From Nitrospiraceae bacterium (GTDB taxonomy: Bacteria; Nitrospirota; Nitrospiria; Nitrospirales; UBA2166), in contig PBSN01000001.1 of assembly GCA_002726235.1 (NCBI GenBank), forward strand, positions 17,266 through 58,126: a stretch of 40,861 bases of DNA, given 5' to 3'. How positions within the stretch are numbered: the first letter of the stretch is position 1; each line of letters begins with the position of its first letter. The position numbers were made by a program, and so were the translations under genes. Below the pieces are notes generated by a model. The model searched no databases. It was not told the DNA's origin and worked only from the letters and a program-made list of their open reading frames with translations. Below are positions 24,828 to 33,114 of the stretch, piece by piece.

Positions 24828-25514
24828 ATGCGAATTATCATTTTTTTGATTTTTGTTCTGGCCATTGTCTTTGGACCTCAATTGTGGACCCGGCGAGTGT
24901 TTAAGAAACACAGCACGCCACGCCAAGATTTTCAAGGAACCGGCGGGGAATTTGCGAGGCATCTGCTCGACCTCATGAATATGGGCCATGTAAAGGTCGA
25001 AACCACCCCAAGTGGAGATCACTACGACCCAATGACCAAAACCGTCAGGCTCACGCAAGACAACTACGACAAGAAATCACTGACCGCGGTGACCGTTGCG
25101 GCACACGAAGTTGGTCATGCGATGCAAGACCAATCAGGATATCCTCCACTCAAACAACGCACCCGCTTAATTGGCGTGGCTCAAGGCGCAGAGAAGATTG
25201 GTGCTGGAATCACGATGGGCATTCCAATTGTTGCGATGATCACACAAACTCCAGCCGCAGGGTTGATCGTACTGTATGCCGGCATTCTGACCATGGGCAT
25301 CTCCACCCTTGTCCATCTCATTACACTTCCAGTCGAATGGGACGCAAGCTTTAGCCGCGCACTGCCAATATTGCAACGCGGCGGGTATCTGTCAAAGCAA
25401 GACATGCAGGGTGCTCGCCAAATCCTCACTGCCGCAGCATTTACCTATGTCGCCGCATCACTAGCAAGTCTCCTCAATCTCTGGCGCTGGATTATGCTAC
25501 TCCTAAGGCGATAG
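24828..25514 (+). CDS. YugP-like membrane zinc metallopeptidase
   Basis: A 228-aa membrane protease of the YugP family. An N-terminal anchor (IIIFLIFVLAIVFGPQLW) is followed by the substrate-side TPSGDHYDPMTKTVRLTQDNY block, the zinc motif HEVGH at 93-97, two central helices (IVAMITQTPAAGLIVLYAG) and a third-ligand Glu in LPVEWDASFSRA (about 169). A C-terminal helix contains TYVAASLASLLNLWRW. Excellent ribosome site (AGGAG, 7-nt spacing). Probably membrane-protein quality control, but targets are unknown. Confidence 0.92.
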   Translation: MRIIIFLIFVLAIVFGPQLWTRRVFKKHSTPRQDFQGTGGEFARHLLDLMNMGHVKVETTPSGDHYDPMTKTVRLTQDNYDKKSLTAVTVAAHEVGHAMQDQSGYPPLKQRTRLIGVAQGAEKIGAGITMGIPIVAMITQTPAAGLIVLYAGILTMGISTLVHLITLPVEWDASFSRALPILQRGGYLSKQDMQGARQILTAAAFTYVAASLASLLNLWRWIMLLLRR

Positions 25515-25609
25515 TACGAGTTGAAAAAAGAAAACAAATTTCCTGTCCGCTCATGGCAACTTAAATGTCATACACTATAACCTCACAAACCCCATGGAAG
25601 GAGAAAACA

Positions 25610-25840
25610 GTGAATCTGATTAAAGTTGTCTTATTAGTGATGATAGCGATGTATCTCACCGGGTGTTTTTTTACCAAAGCTATTACCGTCCCGATGCGTG
25701 GCGTCGGTGCAATGATTTCTGGAGTGGGGGCCGTGATTTCTGTCATTCCCGTTGCCGGCAATATCGCTGATGATGCACTCGAAGAGGTTGATGATGCAAT
25801 CGATGAGGTTGCGGATACCATTGACAAGGTTCCGATCTGA
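25610..25840 (+). CDS. small lipoprotein, DUF6726-like
   Basis: A 76-aa lipoprotein from GTG 25610 (AAGGAG, 6-nt spacing), much better placed than the in-frame ATG 25565. Signal peptide and lipobox LTGC (Cys 18), then FFTKAITVPMRGVGAMISG, a valine/glycine-rich segment (VISVIPVAGNIADDALEE), and an acidic helix VDDAIDEVADTIDKV. Resembles short bacterial lipoproteins with a TKxVTVPxRxVGAxxS core. A possible promoter (TGGCAA, 16-nt spacer, TATAAC at 25576-25581) precedes it. Co-transcribed with the TerB-like gene 11 nt on. Confidence 0.75.
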   Translation: MNLIKVVLLVMIAMYLTGCFFTKAITVPMRGVGAMISGVGAVISVIPVAGNIADDALEEVDDAIDEVADTIDKVPI

Positions 25841-25851
25841 AGGGCATCTCC

Positions 25852-26316
25852 ATGTTGCAATCCATTAAAGCGTTTTTTCAAGAAAAAATTTCGGCGGTCC
25901 CCGACAACAAGCCAGACACCTCTGAACACGCGCTGCAGCTCGCCACTGCAGCGCTTCTCATTGAGATAGCCCGTGCGGATTTTGAAGTAAAGGATGAGGA
26001 ACGCCACGCGGTAACTGCGGCTATCCAATCGGCCTTTCAACTCTCATCAAATGAGACAGCAACGCTCATCGCACTGGCAGAAGAAGAGGTTAACCAAGCT
26101 ACGGATATGTTTCAGTTTGCCGCATTGATTAATGAACAGTTTCCGCGAGAACGGAAAATCCTCGTGCTGGAATACCTCTGGACAGTGGCCTTTGCGGACG
26201 CGGATCTAGAGAAGTACGAAGAGCATTTGATCAGAAAAGTGACGACACTGCTGCATCTCGATCACAAAGACTTCATCGATGCCAAACTTCGAGTGAAGCA
26301 ACAATTACGCCCTTGA
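25852..26316 (+). CDS. TerB-family protein
   Basis: A 154-aa all-helical TerB-like protein: ATAALLIEIARADFEVKDEERHAVTAAIQSAF, an acidic DMFQFAALINEQF region, then a repeat-like half (VLEYLWTVAFADADLEKYEEHLIRKVTTLL). The two halves each carry the A-D acidic motif seen in TerB folds. TerB family members are linked to tellurite and membrane stress, but homologues of this length are often of unknown function. Second gene after the small lipoprotein. Confidence 0.88.
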   Translation: MLQSIKAFFQEKISAVPDNKPDTSEHALQLATAALLIEIARADFEVKDEERHAVTAAIQSAFQLSSNETATLIALAEEEVNQATDMFQFAALINEQFPRERKILVLEYLWTVAFADADLEKYEEHLIRKVTTLLHLDHKDFIDAKLRVKQQLRP

Positions 26317-26332
26317 GCATCGCCTACTGAGC

Positions 26333-26363
26333 GTTGTGGCCACCAGCCAGATAGTGCCACAAC
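26333..26363. repeat. perfect 8-bp hairpin downstream of the TerB gene
   Basis: GTTGTGGC (26333-26340) and GCCACAAC (26356-26363) with a 15-nt loop, 17 nt past the stop codon. No T-run follows, so it is not a classical intrinsic terminator; it may still end or stabilise the transcript. Confidence 0.4.
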
Positions 26364-26827
26364 ACTCCATGCAAATCTCTATATTTGGGTGGACTAAACC
26401 GGGTGTCACCAATACGTAGGAAGGTCAGACTCTCCCTCTCTGAATCGAGCACAATGCCTCGGTTTTCACCCAGCCGAGCCAAACTTCTATCCGAACTCGT
26501 TTTTTTTCAGTCGATGAGCCAATTACATCATTGTCAATAACCAAATCTCCCTTGTTTTCGCTAAAAAACAGTACGTTATCCTGTGCATAAAGTGCTATTC
26601 ATAAAAACAAACACTATTTTCTATTGACAAAACATGTGTTGTGTGCAGACCAAAATTTAGTTGCGCTTTTTAGCATAAAGTTGCCTTTTCCCCCAATAAA
26701 CACAGTGTTTCCACGCGTCAGATGTACCATTCATGCTTTAATACAGGCGTTCAGACGATTGGATTTTCTGACACGAATTTTGTTACACACATGGCGCTGT
26801 GCATAACTGCGTGAGGGCAACCTTGAA

Positions 26828-26879
26828 GTTCACACAACTGGCTTTATCGATTTCATCGTATTGCCTAAAAACTAGGCAC
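26828..26879 (-). repeat. dispersed repeat copy 2 (inverted relative to copy 1)
   Basis: Reverse complement begins GTGCCTAGTTTTTAGG (26879-26864), and ATAAAGCC (26847-26840), five bases and TGTGAAC (26834-26828) follow in the same order as copy 1 at 2009-2079. The spacer between blocks is 17-18 nt shorter. This copy's first block is a better palindrome (GCCTAgtttTTAGGC). Confidence 0.6.
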
Positions 26880-27172
26880 ACTGGACGAGACTAGAAAGCA
26901 GGCATACTGAAAGAAAATTGTTAGACTCCCCACGCCATGAGGGCAAAACGGAGCATTGTCGGTAATTATCGGTTAAAGTCCTGCAATCCATCAGAGAAAC
27001 GAAGCCCCACTTTCCACAGCAACACAGGCCATAAAACATAACGTCAGATTGAACCAAACGTCTCACCCCACCCTTTCAGCTTCAAGGGGCAGGTGATGAT
27101 ATTCATAACGTCCCCCACAACCAACAAGTGAAATAACGGGCGTGATAGCGTACATTGCAAATTTAAGAAGTA

Positions 27173-28264
27173 CTACGCTTTTAAAAATTGTTTTCCCTGG
27201 CCAACAAGACGATAGGGCTCAATAAATACGCGCCGATGCTCATCAGGAATCACCTCACCAATTTTCAGGGCTCGTTTCCCGTGAGAGTGTACAGTTGACA
27301 ACACACAATCAACGTTAGTCGCCTCAACAATAATGCAGAAACCGATACCCATGTTGAACACGGCAAACATCTCTTCATGTGAAATGCCCCCTACCTGTTG
27401 AATAAGAGAAAAGATTGGCATTGCTTCTGGTACATGGTCGAGACGAAACCCGACCTTCGCTTTCACCCGTGACAAATTGAGCAATCCATCACCGGTAATG
27501 TGAATCATGGCCTTCACAGACACCCCTCTGCCGAGAATATCCATCACTTCTTTGACATAAATAGAAGTTGGTCGTAGTAGCTCTTCACCAAGTGTATAAG
27601 GCAGCGTTGAAAGTCGAGAGTCAACGGTGTATTGGCCCTGCTCAAAAAGAACCTTTCTGGCCAGCGTCAGGCCGTTACTGTGAATGCCATTACTCTCTAT
27701 CCCAATGATCGCATCTCCCACACAAAGATCCTGCCCGATGATGACCTGATCAAGAGCCACCACACCGATTGCCATTCCAACCAAGTCAAACCCATACCCA
27801 TCCTTATGTCCCGTAACAACTTCTGGAATCTGCGAAATTTCCCCACCTGGAATAGAGATCTCAGCCTGTACTGCGCCCTCACACAAACCAATCGAGATGG
27901 CTTCAAGCATATCAGGGTGTGGATCCTGCACCCCAATATATTCGACCATCGAGATGGGCTTCGCCCCAACACAAAGGAGATCATTGACATTCATTGCGAC
28001 ACAGTCGATTCCGATGGTGTCATATCGATCCATCATTTGTGCAATCAGGACCTTAGATCCAACACCATCAGCCGTAATGGCACAGCCAGTTCCACCCAGA
28101 TCAATCACATTCGCAAAATACCCCCATGGAAGTGTGACAGATCCGACCCCTCCTCCCTGAGGCCATGTGTGACCGAGTCGCGCAGTAATTCGTTTGAGGG
28201 CATCCCCAACACGATCAACCGCAACACCAGCCTTGTGATGTGGGGCATCAGAATCGTTGCTCAT
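27173..28264 (-). CDS. purM: phosphoribosylformylglycinamidine cyclo-ligase (divergent AIR synthase)
   Basis: A 363-aa protein, the family's usual length. AIR synthase features: HHKAGVAVDRVGDAL (N-terminal YKxAGVD-like), TADGVGSKVLIAQ, the YDTIGIDCVAMNVNDLLCVGAKP block, IPGGEISQIPEVV, GFDLVGMAIGVV, NGIHSNGLTLARKVL, and HITGDGLLNLSRV. Closes FGAM to AIR in purine synthesis. Some blocks (GGVGS and GGEISQIPEVV in place of the canonical GGFGG and GGETAEMP) resemble archaeal-type PurM more than the common bacterial form. A purM-like paralogue with another role cannot be excluded. No other pur gene is nearby. Confidence 0.85.
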   Translation of the reverse strand: MSNDSDAPHHKAGVAVDRVGDALKRITARLGHTWPQGGGVGSVTLPWGYFANVIDLGGTGCAITADGVGSKVLIAQMMDRYDTIGIDCVAMNVNDLLCVGAKPISMVEYIGVQDPHPDMLEAISIGLCEGAVQAEISIPGGEISQIPEVVTGHKDGYGFDLVGMAIGVVALDQVIIGQDLCVGDAIIGIESNGIHSNGLTLARKVLFEQGQYTVDSRLSTLPYTLGEELLRPTSIYVKEVMDILGRGVSVKAMIHITGDGLLNLSRVKAKVGFRLDHVPEAMPIFSLIQQVGGISHEEMFAVFNMGIGFCIIVEATNVDCVLSTVHSHGKRALKIGEVIPDEHRRVFIEPYRLVGQGKQFLKA

Positions 28265-28381
28265 ATCTTGCTCGCGCGATATATTTTGCGTATTGGGTCC
28301 TCTCAGGAGACACCATTACGATTACATGTAGGCACCTTCAGGTCAAGAGATGATGTGGAGAGATAAAACGTTCTAGTCACA

Positions 28382-28411
28382 TTGATCTTAAATCCGTCAA
28401 GATGCTAGACT
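28382..28411 (+). promoter_or_regulatory. promoter of the USP/PCP_red gene
   Basis: -35 TTGATC (28382-28387), 18-nt spacer, -10 TAGACT (28406-28411) with an extended TG (28403-28404). It lies ~68 nt upstream of the ATG. Confidence 0.45.
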
Positions 28412-28478
28412 AGCGGTTTCTTGTTCCCAGCTGAATTCCATCGTTTCGTCAAGCGTAGCAATTGAGTAGGAGGCTTTG

Positions 28479-30455
28479 ATGTACAAGAGCATTTATGTCC
28501 CTGTCGATAACTCTGATCACTCCAATGCGGCCCTCGACATTGGGGTATCCCTCGCCAAAACCTTTGGTGGGAAAGTTGTCGGGAGCCACGTCTATGCTGC
28601 GAAAATGCATGATCGGCGTTTTAAGCAAATGGAAGCGGGACTACCCGAAGAATATCAGGGAGAAAAGGAACTTGAGCGGCAGCGCCAGATCCATGATTCG
28701 CTAATCACACGTGGCCTTGAGATCATTTCGGACTCCTACATGGACGTCGTCACCAAGAAATGCGGCGATGCCAATGTCCCCCACGAAACGCTGGGCCTCG
28801 AAGGACGCAACTTCAAGGTTCTTGTCGAAGACATTAATACCAATAAGTATGATCTTTCCATCATCGGATCGTTAGGCCTCGGTGCAGTCAAAGACAGCGT
28901 TATCGGAAGCGTCTGCGAACGTGTAGTCAGACGAGTACGAACGTCCGACGTACTGGTGGTCAAGGACACCGCTCCAATGAATGGTGGTTCCATCGTTGTT
29001 GCGGTCGACGGCAGCCCCCTTTCATTTGGAGGTCTCAAAACCGGCATTGCCCTTGGAAAAGCGCTCAACAAGCCGGTTGAGGCAATCGCCGCCTTTGATC
29101 CCTATTTCCACTACGCAGCATTTCATAGCATCTCTGGAGTTTTGAGTGAGGAGGCAGGGAAAGTCTTCAGATTTAAAGAACAGGAAAAACTCCATGAGGA
29201 GATCATCGACAGCGGACTTGCAAAAATTTATCAGTCACATCTCGATGTGTCACGAGATGTTGCACAAGAAGATGGCGCAGACATCAAAACAACACTGCTC
29301 GATGGAAAAGCCTTCGAGAAGATCCTCAGATACGCTCGCCAAGTAAACCCATGGTTGCTCATTGTCGGGCGTATTGGAATCCACAGCGACGATGAGATGG
29401 ATATCGGCAGTAATACCGAAAACCTCCTGAGATCCCTTCCGTGCAATGTTCTAGTATCAAACCGGGCGTTTATTCCTCCGGTAGATACCCAAGCCGAGTA
29501 CACCATGGCGTGGTCTGAAGAAGCGCTTCGCCGTATGGAGAAAATTCCGATCTTCGCCCGCGGTGTTGCCAAAACCGCGATTCATCGTTACGCCATTGAA
29601 AAAGGGTATACCATCATCAGCAACTCCGTCGTAGACGAAGCGATTGGAACTATTCTCCCCAAATCAGCCTTGGACTCGATGCGAGCCCTCGGGGAAACAC
29701 TTGATAAGCAAGACATCGACCGGAATACTATGCAGGGTGACGATTCTGTAGCCAAAGACCTTATGGAAAATACCCTCAGCGGAATGATGGCGGGAGTTGT
29801 TGAGGAGAGCGGAGGAGAAACAAAAGCGCGTGATTACTATGTGTGCAAAAACTGCGGGCATATCGGAAAGGGTGCCAAACCCGTTACCTGCCCTGTATGT
29901 CCGGCATCCGGTGACTCCTTTGAGCTAGTGGATAAAGCAATCTTTGAAGCGGCCGCAGAAGTTGAGGGAAACATCGAATCTGAATATGCCTACGACGACG
30001 TGGCGATTCAATGGACCAGCACCGCAAAGCAGGCCATTCGTACCGTACCGGCTGGATACCAACGCCGACGATGCAAAGCACAGATCGAAAAGTCTGCACG
30101 AAAACTTGGCATGACAACGATCACTGAAAAATATGCGGGGCCAATGATTGCCGAGGCTATTGCATCTCCCTCCAGCAGAGAAAGCACAACGCCGCAAGCC
30201 TCCCCTCAGGCAAACACATCCAGCCCATGCATCTGGACCGACAGTGCCAAAGCTCGCATTGAGAGGGTCCCTGAAGGATATATGCGCGACTGCACACGAG
30301 CGTTAGTGGAAAAGTACGCCAAAGAAAACGGAATCACGAACATAACGCTCGATGTTGCCACAATCGGAATCGACCAAGGCAAAGTCACGATGGAAAAAGC
30401 CATGAAGACTGGGAATGTGAAAGAGGTCATCGACCAGATCCTCAAACTCGAATGA
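28479..30455 (+). CDS. tandem universal stress protein with rubredoxin-like site and three PCP_red domains
   Basis: A 658-aa soluble multidomain protein; ATG 28479 has TAGGAGG five nt upstream. Domains: UspA 1 (about 2-165, with GSLGLGAVKDSVIGS nucleotide-loop-like motif), UspA 2 (about 166-330, VGRIGIHSDDEMDIGSNTENLL), PCP_red 1 from W345 (WSEEALRRMEKIP), a rubredoxin-like CxxC pair (C456/C459 and C471/C474), PCP_red 2 from W512 (WTSTAKQAIRTVP), and PCP_red 3 from W586 (WTDSAKARIERVP). PCP_red is the small helical domain of light-independent protochlorophyllide reductase; in non-phototrophs such as Nitrospira it occurs next to USP domains. Suggests redox- or metal-linked stress sensing, which is inference. 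Confidence 0.88.
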   Translation: MYKSIYVPVDNSDHSNAALDIGVSLAKTFGGKVVGSHVYAAKMHDRRFKQMEAGLPEEYQGEKELERQRQIHDSLITRGLEIISDSYMDVVTKKCGDANVPHETLGLEGRNFKVLVEDINTNKYDLSIIGSLGLGAVKDSVIGSVCERVVRRVRTSDVLVVKDTAPMNGGSIVVAVDGSPLSFGGLKTGIALGKALNKPVEAIAAFDPYFHYAAFHSISGVLSEEAGKVFRFKEQEKLHEEIIDSGLAKIYQSHLDVSRDVAQEDGADIKTTLLDGKAFEKILRYARQVNPWLLIVGRIGIHSDDEMDIGSNTENLLRSLPCNVLVSNRAFIPPVDTQAEYTMAWSEEALRRMEKIPIFARGVAKTAIHRYAIEKGYTIISNSVVDEAIGTILPKSALDSMRALGETLDKQDIDRNTMQGDDSVAKDLMENTLSGMMAGVVEESGGETKARDYYVCKNCGHIGKGAKPVTCPVCPASGDSFELVDKAIFEAAAEVEGNIESEYAYDDVAIQWTSTAKQAIRTVPAGYQRRRCKAQIEKSARKLGMTTITEKYAGPMIAEAIASPSSRESTTPQASPQANTSSPCIWTDSAKARIERVPEGYMRDCTRALVEKYAKENGITNITLDVATIGIDQGKVTMEKAMKTGNVKEVIDQILKLE

Positions 30456-30529
30456 TCGAGACTTGCTTGATAACTCACCTTAATAATACATCATGATGGT
30501 TTTGTTGTGATACTTGGAAGTAGCGTTCG

Positions 30530-31015
30530 ATGACCGAAATTATCCCATCCCTGAACCATTGGGTTCACCTCATGTCTGCCATCATCTGGATAGGTGGTGC
30601 TATATTTCTTGCTATCGCAGTGACACCGATCTTACGAAAACATGTCGCGCCAGACCTTGCAGGAAAATTGGCTGCTGGAATGTACAAAAAATATCAACGA
30701 GTGGTTGGAGTCCTGTTTCTCATCATTCTCGTCACAGGTGGCATTAACCTTCACTTTGTTCGCATTCGCCTTGGCGGGACGCTTGACCAATTCTACATTA
30801 CCATCCTCTCCGCCAAGCTAGTGCTTGTCATGGTTCTTATGACATTGTTCCTCTACAATGCCCTGTTCTGGTCACCTGCAACCCCGGACAAATCTTCCTC
30901 AGATGACGAGGACACTGATCCCCCAGACACACGGTTTCCATTTCAACGCACAACGGTTTTGGCCGGCATTCTCGTCGTGCTAATGGCTGCAATCCTCAAA
31001 CACCTTCATTTGTAA
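30530..31015 (+). CDS. CopD-like four-helix membrane protein
   Basis: A 161-aa integral membrane protein. An N-terminal helix (WVHLMSAIIWIGGAIFLAIAVTPIL) carries the H-x-x-x-x-x-WIGG pattern typical of CopD/DUF2269-like cytochrome-b-type proteins, followed by three more helices (VVGVLFLIILVTGGINL, LSAKLVLVMVLMTLFLYNAL, TVLAGILVVLMAAILKHLHL) and an acidic Ser/Asp loop (about 123-135). Candidate heme- or copper-linked role. Follows the USP gene by 74 nt; could be co-transcribed. Confidence 0.75.
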   Translation: MTEIIPSLNHWVHLMSAIIWIGGAIFLAIAVTPILRKHVAPDLAGKLAAGMYKKYQRVVGVLFLIILVTGGINLHFVRIRLGGTLDQFYITILSAKLVLVMVLMTLFLYNALFWSPATPDKSSSDDEDTDPPDTRFPFQRTTVLAGILVVLMAAILKHLHL

Positions 31016-31038
31016 TCAAAATGCATGTGCGCTACACT
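31010..31038 (+). promoter_or_regulatory. promoter of the lytic transglycosylase/MFS unit
   Basis: -35 TTGTAA (31010-31015, overlapping the CopD stop), a 17-nt spacer and -10 TACACT (31033-31038), 66 nt before ATG 31104. Same -10 as the shared promoter family, but without its upstream box. Confidence 0.45.
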
Positions 31039-31103
31039 GCCCTCGGTACTCAGAATCATCACATTCCGCGCCAATAGAACTCTACACACCAGCTAACTAA
31101 AAG

Positions 31104-31679
31104 ATGAATGAGTTGATGTCGAACACTTTATGTTGTAGTTCCCTTCGCATTCTTGCCTTGGGTTTTTTTCTTCATTTGTTCCTCGCCGTACCTGCACATT
31201 CAACGTCCAACGATTTGCCTGACTGGGAAATGTGTCTCGCGATATCAGCGAAGAAAGTTGGTGTCCCAACCACCCTGCTTCATGCAATCGTCGATGTCGA
31301 ATCAAACGGGCATCCATGGGCATTTGGTTTCAGAAACAAAAACGGGAAATGGGCCAGTCGATATTTGGATGATCGACAAACCGCAGAAGAATTTCTTCGC
31401 TATCTGTGGAAGGAGCAATTGCACTTTGATGCGGGCTTAGCGCAAATTAGTAGCCCAAACCTCAAACGGTTTTGGAAAACTAAAGGCATTTCTCCTCTTG
31501 ATGCCCTCGAGCCATGCACCAATCTCCAGCTCGCCGCAATCGTGCTTGGTGAACAGATTGAAAAACACGGTTACACCTGGCGCGCAGTTGCCGGGTACAA
31601 CGGATCCGTAAAATACATTCCACGCGTGTGGAAAGCACTCTGCCAGCGACAACCAATGGCAGGCTGTCCACGCGGGTGA
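31104..31679 (+). CDS. lytic transglycosylase (SLT domain), exported
   Basis: A 191-aa protein with an N-terminal signal (ILALGFFLHLFLAVPAHS). The SLT catalytic domain starts near residue 45: LLHAIVDVESNGHPWAFG with catalytic Glu66, the GLAQISSPNLKRF block, ALEPCTNLQLAAIVLGEQI, and AVAGYNGSVKYIPRVW. Cleaves murein glycan strands in the periplasm, forming 1,6-anhydro ends; the short single-domain form resembles those of conjugation or secretion systems, but no such system is present here. Its stop overlaps the likely MFS start by 4 nt (GTGA), indicating coupled translation. Confidence 0.9.
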   Translation: MNELMSNTLCCSSLRILALGFFLHLFLAVPAHSTSNDLPDWEMCLAISAKKVGVPTTLLHAIVDVESNGHPWAFGFRNKNGKWASRYLDDRQTAEEFLRYLWKEQLHFDAGLAQISSPNLKRFWKTKGISPLDALEPCTNLQLAAIVLGEQIEKHGYTWRAVAGYNGSVKYIPRVWKALCQRQPMAGCPRG

Positions 31680-32974
31680 CCTCCATCCCATCAAGGACAC
31701 GTTGGGCCATTCTCGGCCTGCTCTTCCTGATTAGCGTCATCACCTACATCGACCGAGTGAATATCTCTGTCGCCGCCAAAGACATGATGCCAGCGATAGG
31801 TCTGACGCCAATTGAAATGGGAAATATTTTCTCGGCATTTGTGCTGGGGTATGCACTGTTTCAAATTCCAGGTGGATGGCTTGGTGATCGATTCGGACCA
31901 CGCCTCGTCCTCACAGTGGCAGTCATTTGGTGGTCCATATTTACCGTTCTGACCGCGTGGGCCCCCTCACTCCCAACTGCAACAGTTTTTGGGACCATTG
32001 GTTCGTTCATGCTCATACGATTTTTAATCGGCATGGGAGAAGCAGCTGCTTTGCCAAACTTTGCCCGAACTATCGCTAATTGGTTTGGGCCACATGAACG
32101 AGGATTTGGCATGGGCCTTTCGATTGGAGGTATCGGAATTGGCTCAGCCATAACTCCCCCACTCACCGCGTGGCTTATGCTCACCTACAATTGGCAAACA
32201 CCATTCTACGTCACTGGCATAGCAGGCATTCTGATTGGAACAATTTGGTACGTGTTGGCAACTGATCACCCCGAACAACACCCTCATGTCAATCAAGCAG
32301 AACTCAAGATCATCAAACAGATTGCAAACGATGATGCACCCAAGTGTCGCCAAAAATCCCCAATTCCATGGTGTGCTTTTGCGCTCAACCGATCAGTATG
32401 GCTGATAACGATGAGCTATACTTGTCTTGGCTATGTTGCCTATGTATATCTCTCCTGGTTTTATCTTTACCTGGTCAACGTCCGCGATTTCGATGTATTG
32501 AAAGGTGCTTTTTTCGCCGCAGGGCCATTCATTGCAATTGCCATTCTCTGTCCGTTGGGAGGATGGGTTTCAGACCGATGCTGTCAAGTATGGGGGATTA
32601 CTATTGGCCGTTCCATAGTGGGATGTTTTGGAATGGCATCTGCGGCGGCATTTATTGCAACCGGCATACAGATTTCCCAATCCTATACGGCAATCCTGTT
32701 CTTATCGTTGGGTGCGGGCTGTCTATACTTCAGCGTGGGATCGTTCTGGGCAAGTACGATTGATCTGTCAAAGAATCACTCCGGAACCCTATCGGGGATC
32801 ATGAATACCGGAGGAAATCTCGGCGGGACTCTCTCCCCAACCCTCACACCATGGCTGGCGGAAAAATTCGGATGGACGGTCTCACTGCACGTGGCAGCGG
32901 CCATCGCATTTCTGGGGGCAATGCTCTGGATCTTCGTGAAAGCCGGGGAGCAAATCGAGGAAAGTAATGCGTAG
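31676..32974 (+). CDS. MFS transporter, anion:cation symporter type
   Basis: A 432-aa transporter from GTG 31676, chosen because GTGA overlaps the preceding stop and leaves the normal short N-terminus before the first helix; an upstream in-frame GTG at 31628 is possible. Twelve helices. ACS-family signatures: ITYIDRVNISVAAKDM in helix 1, GYALFQIPGGWLGDRFGPR (MFS loop 2-3 motif), and RFLIGMGEAAALPNFARTIANWFGPHERG. Relatives take up organic anions such as sugar acids or phthalate; substrate unknown. Partner gene is the transglycosylase. Confidence 0.9.
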   Translation: MTSIPSRTRWAILGLLFLISVITYIDRVNISVAAKDMMPAIGLTPIEMGNIFSAFVLGYALFQIPGGWLGDRFGPRLVLTVAVIWWSIFTVLTAWAPSLPTATVFGTIGSFMLIRFLIGMGEAAALPNFARTIANWFGPHERGFGMGLSIGGIGIGSAITPPLTAWLMLTYNWQTPFYVTGIAGILIGTIWYVLATDHPEQHPHVNQAELKIIKQIANDDAPKCRQKSPIPWCAFALNRSVWLITMSYTCLGYVAYVYLSWFYLYLVNVRDFDVLKGAFFAAGPFIAIAILCPLGGWVSDRCCQVWGITIGRSIVGCFGMASAAAFIATGIQISQSYTAILFLSLGAGCLYFSVGSFWASTIDLSKNHSGTLSGIMNTGGNLGGTLSPTLTPWLAEKFGWTVSLHVAAAIAFLGAMLWIFVKAGEQIEESNA

Positions 32975-33114
32975 GCCAAAGCGACTCCACTCTTCTCTTA
33001 AACATCTCCTTATCTGTTCCATCACGTACTCGTAAATCAGACTCGCCATGATGGGCTGGGAAGACAGCTCGGATTGCTTGCTTTGCATCTTGCAATAATG
33101 GTCTTCGGTAATAT

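Larger units (their letters stand above)
26317..27172. other. 856-nt intergenic region
   Basis: The longest gap in the window, between convergent genes (TerB and purM). It contains the hairpin GTTGTGGC/GCCACAAC (26333-26363, 15-nt loop) just after the TerB stop, an A+T-rich central stretch, and the inverted repeat copy 2 at 26828-26879. No open frame has a ribosome site or recognisable product, and there is no transposase relic that I can see. A non-coding RNA or miniature element is possible. Confidence 0.5.

Noticed and set aside
32844-33095. Minus-strand 83-aa frame at the end of the MFS gene
   Set aside because: Mostly antisense to the transporter, no ribosome site and no recognisable family.
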